This document shows positions 16,305 to 18,239 of a DNA stretch of 18,239 bases, in pieces; position 1 is the first letter of the stretch; the number at the start of each line of letters is the position of its first letter. Made by a program: the position numbers and the translations under genes. The DNA is from JBKHBT01 sp046542255. GTDB taxonomy: Bacteria > UBP14 > UBA6098 > JBKHBT01. The stretch spans positions 1 to 18,239 of the forward strand of contig JBKHBT010000067.1 of the NCBI GenBank assembly GCA_046542255.1, written 5' to 3'. The notes below the pieces were generated by a model, which worked only from the letters and a program-made list of their open reading frames with translations, did not search any database and was not told the DNA's origin.

Positions 16305-17230
16305 CAATTAACCTCCTGAATCTTTTCTGCAACTCGCAAAAGCGCTGAACGTGACCGCGGATTTTTTCTGATTTCCTCTTGTTCGGGACGAATCGGCTTT
16401 TTGGTAAGGACATCGAGGCTTTTAACATGATCGCATCTGCAGACAACGATCTCTGGTGGGCAGATGCAGCTTTTATTATGAAATGCAAAAAATTGCTTCA
16501 CAATTCTATCTTCGAGGCTATGATAGGATATTACTACTATTCTACCGCCAACTTCAGTGAAATTGAGAGCATGAGCGAGTCCGGCTTTGAGCTGCTCGAG
16601 TTCATCATTGACCTCTATTCTTATTGCCTGAAAGATTCTGCTCAAATGAGAATTTAGTTTTCGAGAAGGAACAAATTTTGAAACCACGTTTTTTAATTGT
16701 CCAGTAGTATCGAGCGGCCTGTTTTCAATAATTCTTTCGACCAATTTATTAGCATAAGGAATTTCAGCATAATCATAGAAAATCTGTTTTAGCTGGTCTG
16801 TATCGTATTTATTAAGGACAATATGCGCTGATAGATTAGAATTTCTATCGGCTCGCATATCAATCTTTGCATCTGTATCATATGAAAAGCCACGGGATGG
16901 GTTATCGATTTGATGTGAACTGAGTCCAAGGTCGAAAAGAAAACCGTAAACCGGTTCATAAGCATTCTCACGAATAATTCGATCTAAATCGGCAAATGCA
17001 GACTTATGCATTTCGATACGATCGTTTCCGCCGAATCTTCTGCGACAATAATCGATTGCGTCTGAATCTCTATCTGTTGCAAGCACCCTAACTCCATTAG
17101 CTACCTTAAGTATTGCTTCGGCATGGTCGCCACCACCAAGCGTAGCATCTACATAAAGACCTTCTTTATCAGTTATCAGGTAACTTACAACCTCCTTTTT
17201 CATTACACCTTGATGGTATTTGTCTGTCAT
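16304..17230 (-). CDS. rsmH: 16S rRNA (cytosine(1402)-N(4))-methyltransferase RsmH (MraW)
   Basis: RsmH methylates N4 of C1402 in 16S rRNA in the ribosomal P site, using S-adenosylmethionine. The 308-residue product shows DATLGGGDHAEAIL (28-41, SAM loop), DLGLSSHQID and RGFSY (100-117), QAIRIEVNDEL (201-211), ISYHSLEDRIVK (234-245), the Cys-rich CICPPEIVVCRC (255-266) and NPRSRSALLR (290-299), all RsmH hallmarks. I chose ATG at 17230 because GGGTGG (17236-17241) lies five bases upstream. The in-frame GTG at 17239 would start inside that site. It begins 32 bases after mraZ, the usual dcw arrangement. Confidence 0.96.
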   Translation of the reverse strand: MTDKYHQGVMKKEVVSYLITDKEGLYVDATLGGGDHAEAILKVANGVRVLATDRDSDAIDYCRRRFGGNDRIEMHKSAFADLDRIIRENAYEPVYGFLFDLGLSSHQIDNPSRGFSYDTDAKIDMRADRNSNLSAHIVLNKYDTDQLKQIFYDYAEIPYANKLVERIIENRPLDTTGQLKNVVSKFVPSRKLNSHLSRIFQAIRIEVNDELEQLKAGLAHALNFTEVGGRIVVISYHSLEDRIVKQFFAFHNKSCICPPEIVVCRCDHVKSLDVLTKKPIRPEQEEIRKNPRSRSALLRVAEKIQEVN

Positions 17231-17235
17231 GAATG

Positions 17236-17241
17236 CCACCC
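17236..17241 (-). promoter_or_regulatory. Ribosome binding site of rsmH
   Basis: GGGTGG on the minus strand, five bases before ATG at 17230. It decides between this ATG and the overlapping in-frame GTG at 17239. Confidence 0.5.
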
Positions 17242-17262
17242 GTTAGTTCTTTTATATTAATC

Positions 17263-17763
17263 TTAGACATCAATTTTTTCCGGATCATTATCATCATCAT
17301 CATCATTTTCGAATCCCCCACCGCCATAGAAATTCATGAGGGCATCCTGCGAATGTTCGAAGAGTTTTTGCTGGTATTTATCGTATCTTTCCGGATCCCA
17401 GACTTCAATCCAATCGCCGCTTCCTATAATGATAACTTCTTTCTCAATTCCAACCTTGGCACATATTTCCTGTGGCAAAAGGATTCTTCCATGGGTATCA
17501 ACTTCTACTTCTTCGGTATTTGGATAAATTGCCCTATTAAAAGCCACAGCTTCGCGTGCTGAGATTTTTGATTTTCTATGTCGAGCAAGAAACTTCTTGA
17601 AAGTAGGAATTGGAAAAATGGTAAGTGACCTATCCGGACCGATTGTAATGACAAACTTGGCATAAGCCATGCCATCATCACGCACTCTCATTTTCTTAGG
17701 AATGACCATCCTACCCCTATGGTCTCTTTGAAAACGATATGTCCCTGTGAAAGCGTCTCCCAT
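17263..17763 (-). CDS. mraZ: Transcriptional regulator MraZ
   Basis: MraZ is a ring-forming SpoVT/AbrB-fold DNA-binding protein that controls the dcw operon in E. coli and mollicutes. The 166-residue product has two tandem MraZ repeats. The first begins FTGTYRFQRDHRGRMVIPKK (5-24) and the second EEVEVDTHGRILLPQEICAK (84-103), each with the conserved D-x-x-G-R core. The tail (147-166) adds a Gly run and five consecutive Asp encoded by a GAT trinucleotide repeat (17291-17306), making the protein longer than the usual 140-150 residues. I chose ATG at 17763; a TTG four codons upstream is possible but less likely. First gene of the operon, about 35 bases after the predicted -10 box. Confidence 0.95.
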   Translation of the reverse strand: MGDAFTGTYRFQRDHRGRMVIPKKMRVRDDGMAYAKFVITIGPDRSLTIFPIPTFKKFLARHRKSKISAREAVAFNRAIYPNTEEVEVDTHGRILLPQEICAKVGIEKEVIIIGSGDWIEVWDPERYDKYQQKLFEHSQDALMNFYGGGGFENDDDDDNDPEKIDV

Positions 17764-17772
17764 TATTTCCCA
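17758..17772 (-). promoter_or_regulatory. Possible MraZ-binding direct repeat (TGGGA twice, 10-bp spacing)
   Basis: On the minus strand TGGGA occurs at 17768-17772 and again at 17758-17762, separated by AATAA. E. coli MraZ is known to bind direct repeats of TGGGN with 5-base spacers between the promoter and mraZ. Only two copies are seen, and the second includes bases of the mraZ start codon, so this may be coincidence. Confidence 0.3.
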
Positions 17773-17797
17773 CAATCTTTCTTAAATGTTTAGATAT

Positions 17798-17825
17798 ATA
17801 TTATAGATTAAAAAATCAAAGTCAA
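17798..17825 (-). promoter_or_regulatory. Sigma-70-like promoter of the dcw operon
   Basis: On the minus strand, -35 box TTGACT (17820-17825) is followed after 16 bases by TAATAT (17798-17803), overlapping a TATAAT at only 14 bases (17800-17805). The DNA just upstream (about 17828-17850) is A- and T-tract rich, like an UP element. This would give a short leader of about 25-30 bases before mraZ. It is the best promoter match in the 5' flank. Confidence 0.6.
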
Positions 17826-18068
17826 GCATTTTTTTGCAAAAAACTAGAAAAATTAACAATTTATAGAAATTAATTAAACCTATTATGAAACCTATAAAAC
17901 ACATTCTTCTATGTACGATAAAATTCTATATTTCCTTTCTGTGCAGTAGTTTAAAATACTTCTGGGGATTTTGTGGGATAAGAATGCTAATAATGGACAA
18001 AAATGTGGTTTGCCTATGAATCAAGCATAAAATCGACATCAAATGCTTTCAGTTTTTAGTATGTTCCA

Positions 18069-18092
18069 GACAATGCGCTGTTCCGCATTGTC
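18069..18092. repeat. Perfect 9-bp inverted repeat (hairpin)
   Basis: GACAATGCG (18069-18077) and CGCATTGTC (18084-18092) are exact reverse complements around CTGTTC. On the plus strand it is followed after a few bases by only four T, so as a terminator for a plus-strand gene it is weak. An operator for a dimeric regulator or a structural repeat is also possible. It lies about 245 bases upstream of the mraZ -35 box. Confidence 0.6.
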
Positions 18093-18157
18093 ATACTTTT
18101 CAGGCTAAAACATCAGTAAAGCCTTTTGAGTATAAATATTATGTATTATATATATCT

Positions 18158-18179
18158 TATATATATGGCTTTAAAAGAG
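18158..18179. repeat. Right copy of the 22-bp direct repeat
   Basis: Identical to bases 1-22. Here it is followed by GTGATAGGGG rather than ATTCAGTG. The GGCTTTA within it is the right arm of a 7-bp inverted repeat with TAAAGCC at 18117-18123, spanning 43 AT-rich bases. No such partner is visible next to the left copy because the window begins there. Confidence 0.6.
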
Positions 18180-18198
18180 GTGATAGGGGCATTATTAC

Positions 18199-18227
18199 TT
18201 CATAATCTCGTTTTATGAGCTTATGAA
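18199..18227. repeat. Imperfect hairpin near the right edge
   Basis: TTCATAA (18199-18205) pairs with TTATGAA (18221-18227); after one mismatch CTC (18207-18209) pairs with GAG (18217-18219) around a 7-base loop. It is AT-rich with no T-run on either side, and may be chance in this base composition. Confidence 0.3.
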
Positions 18228-18239
18228 ACAGCTTAATAG

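Larger units (their letters stand above)
17826..18239. other. Non-coding 5' flank upstream of the dcw promoter
   Basis: No credible gene on either strand. The stretch holds an A/T-tract region next to the promoter, a perfect hairpin (18069-18092), an AT-rich run (18124-18166) flanked by TAAAGCC (18117-18123) and its reverse complement GGCTTTA (18167-18173), the right copy of the 22-bp end repeat, and a further imperfect hairpin near the edge. The next gene upstream lies outside the window. Confidence 0.55.

Noticed and set aside
17764..17775. mraZ starting at TTG 17775
   Set aside because: The extra Met-Trp-Glu-Ile is not typical of MraZ, and ATG at 17763 directly precedes the conserved N-terminal FTGTYRF region.
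17963..17978. TGGGG and TGGGA on the plus strand as a second MraZ box
   Set aside because: Spacing is 11 rather than 10 and it lies on the opposite strand, about 140 bases upstream of the promoter.
1..18179. End repeats as attachment sites of a mobile island carrying the dcw cluster
   Set aside because: No integrase, transposase or tRNA is present, the genes are core genes with uniform composition, and half of the repeat is low-complexity TA.
18165..18218. Short ORF starting Met-Ala-Leu-Lys-Glu inside the right 22-bp repeat (and a similar one at 8-34)
   Set aside because: Stops after 17 and 8 residues, no ribosome binding site, and the shared start follows trivially from the repeat being identical.

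Overview
The window is a bacterial dcw (division and cell wall) cluster. Fifteen recognisable genes and one unlisted small gene all lie on the minus strand, so transcription runs from high to low coordinates. The order is mraZ, rsmH, ftsL, ftsI, murE, murF, mraY, murD, ftsW, murG, a 46-codon ORF, murC, murB, ftsQ, ftsA, ftsZ. By eye the DNA is AT-rich (roughly 38-40% GC), uses the standard bacterial code and has GGAG-type ribosome binding sites. MurE carries the DNPR motif of meso-diaminopimelate-adding enzymes, and the division transpeptidase ends in two PASTA domains. I cannot name the organism. The sequence fits an uncultured, peptidoglycan-making, rod- or coccoid-type bacterium with a complete FtsA/FtsZ divisome; any phylum label would be a guess.

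Layout. 17776-18239 is non-coding and holds a sigma-70-like promoter just upstream of mraZ, a perfect hairpin at 18069-18092 and AT-rich DNA. 449-17763 is essentially one operon: most junctions are start/stop overlaps of 1-4 bases (ATGA, TGATG, TAATG) or gaps of a few bases. 373-415 is a strong intrinsic terminator 33 bases past ftsZ. 1-372 is non-coding and contains a cluster of hairpins and a 28-bp tandem repeat.

How the genes work together. MurE, MurF, MurD, MurC and MurB build UDP-MurNAc-pentapeptide in the cytoplasm, MraY and MurG make lipid I and lipid II, and FtsW with FtsI polymerise and crosslink it at the septum. FtsL and FtsQ belong to the periplasmic regulatory complex, and FtsA anchors the FtsZ ring. 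MraZ is the likely operon autoregulator and RsmH modifies 16S rRNA. No ddl or murA gene is present here.

Points of most interest: (1) a hidden 46-aa acidic ORF exactly filling the murG-murC gap with ATGA overlaps at both ends; (2) an ftsW frame that runs 173 nt into murG, explainable by one extra A in an A4 tract; (3) a hairpin and tandem-repeat element beyond the terminator; (4) a perfect 22-bp direct repeat at the two window ends. I see no mobile element, RNA gene, CRISPR array or defence system. This is mostly an ordinary, well-conserved locus with a few unusual details.
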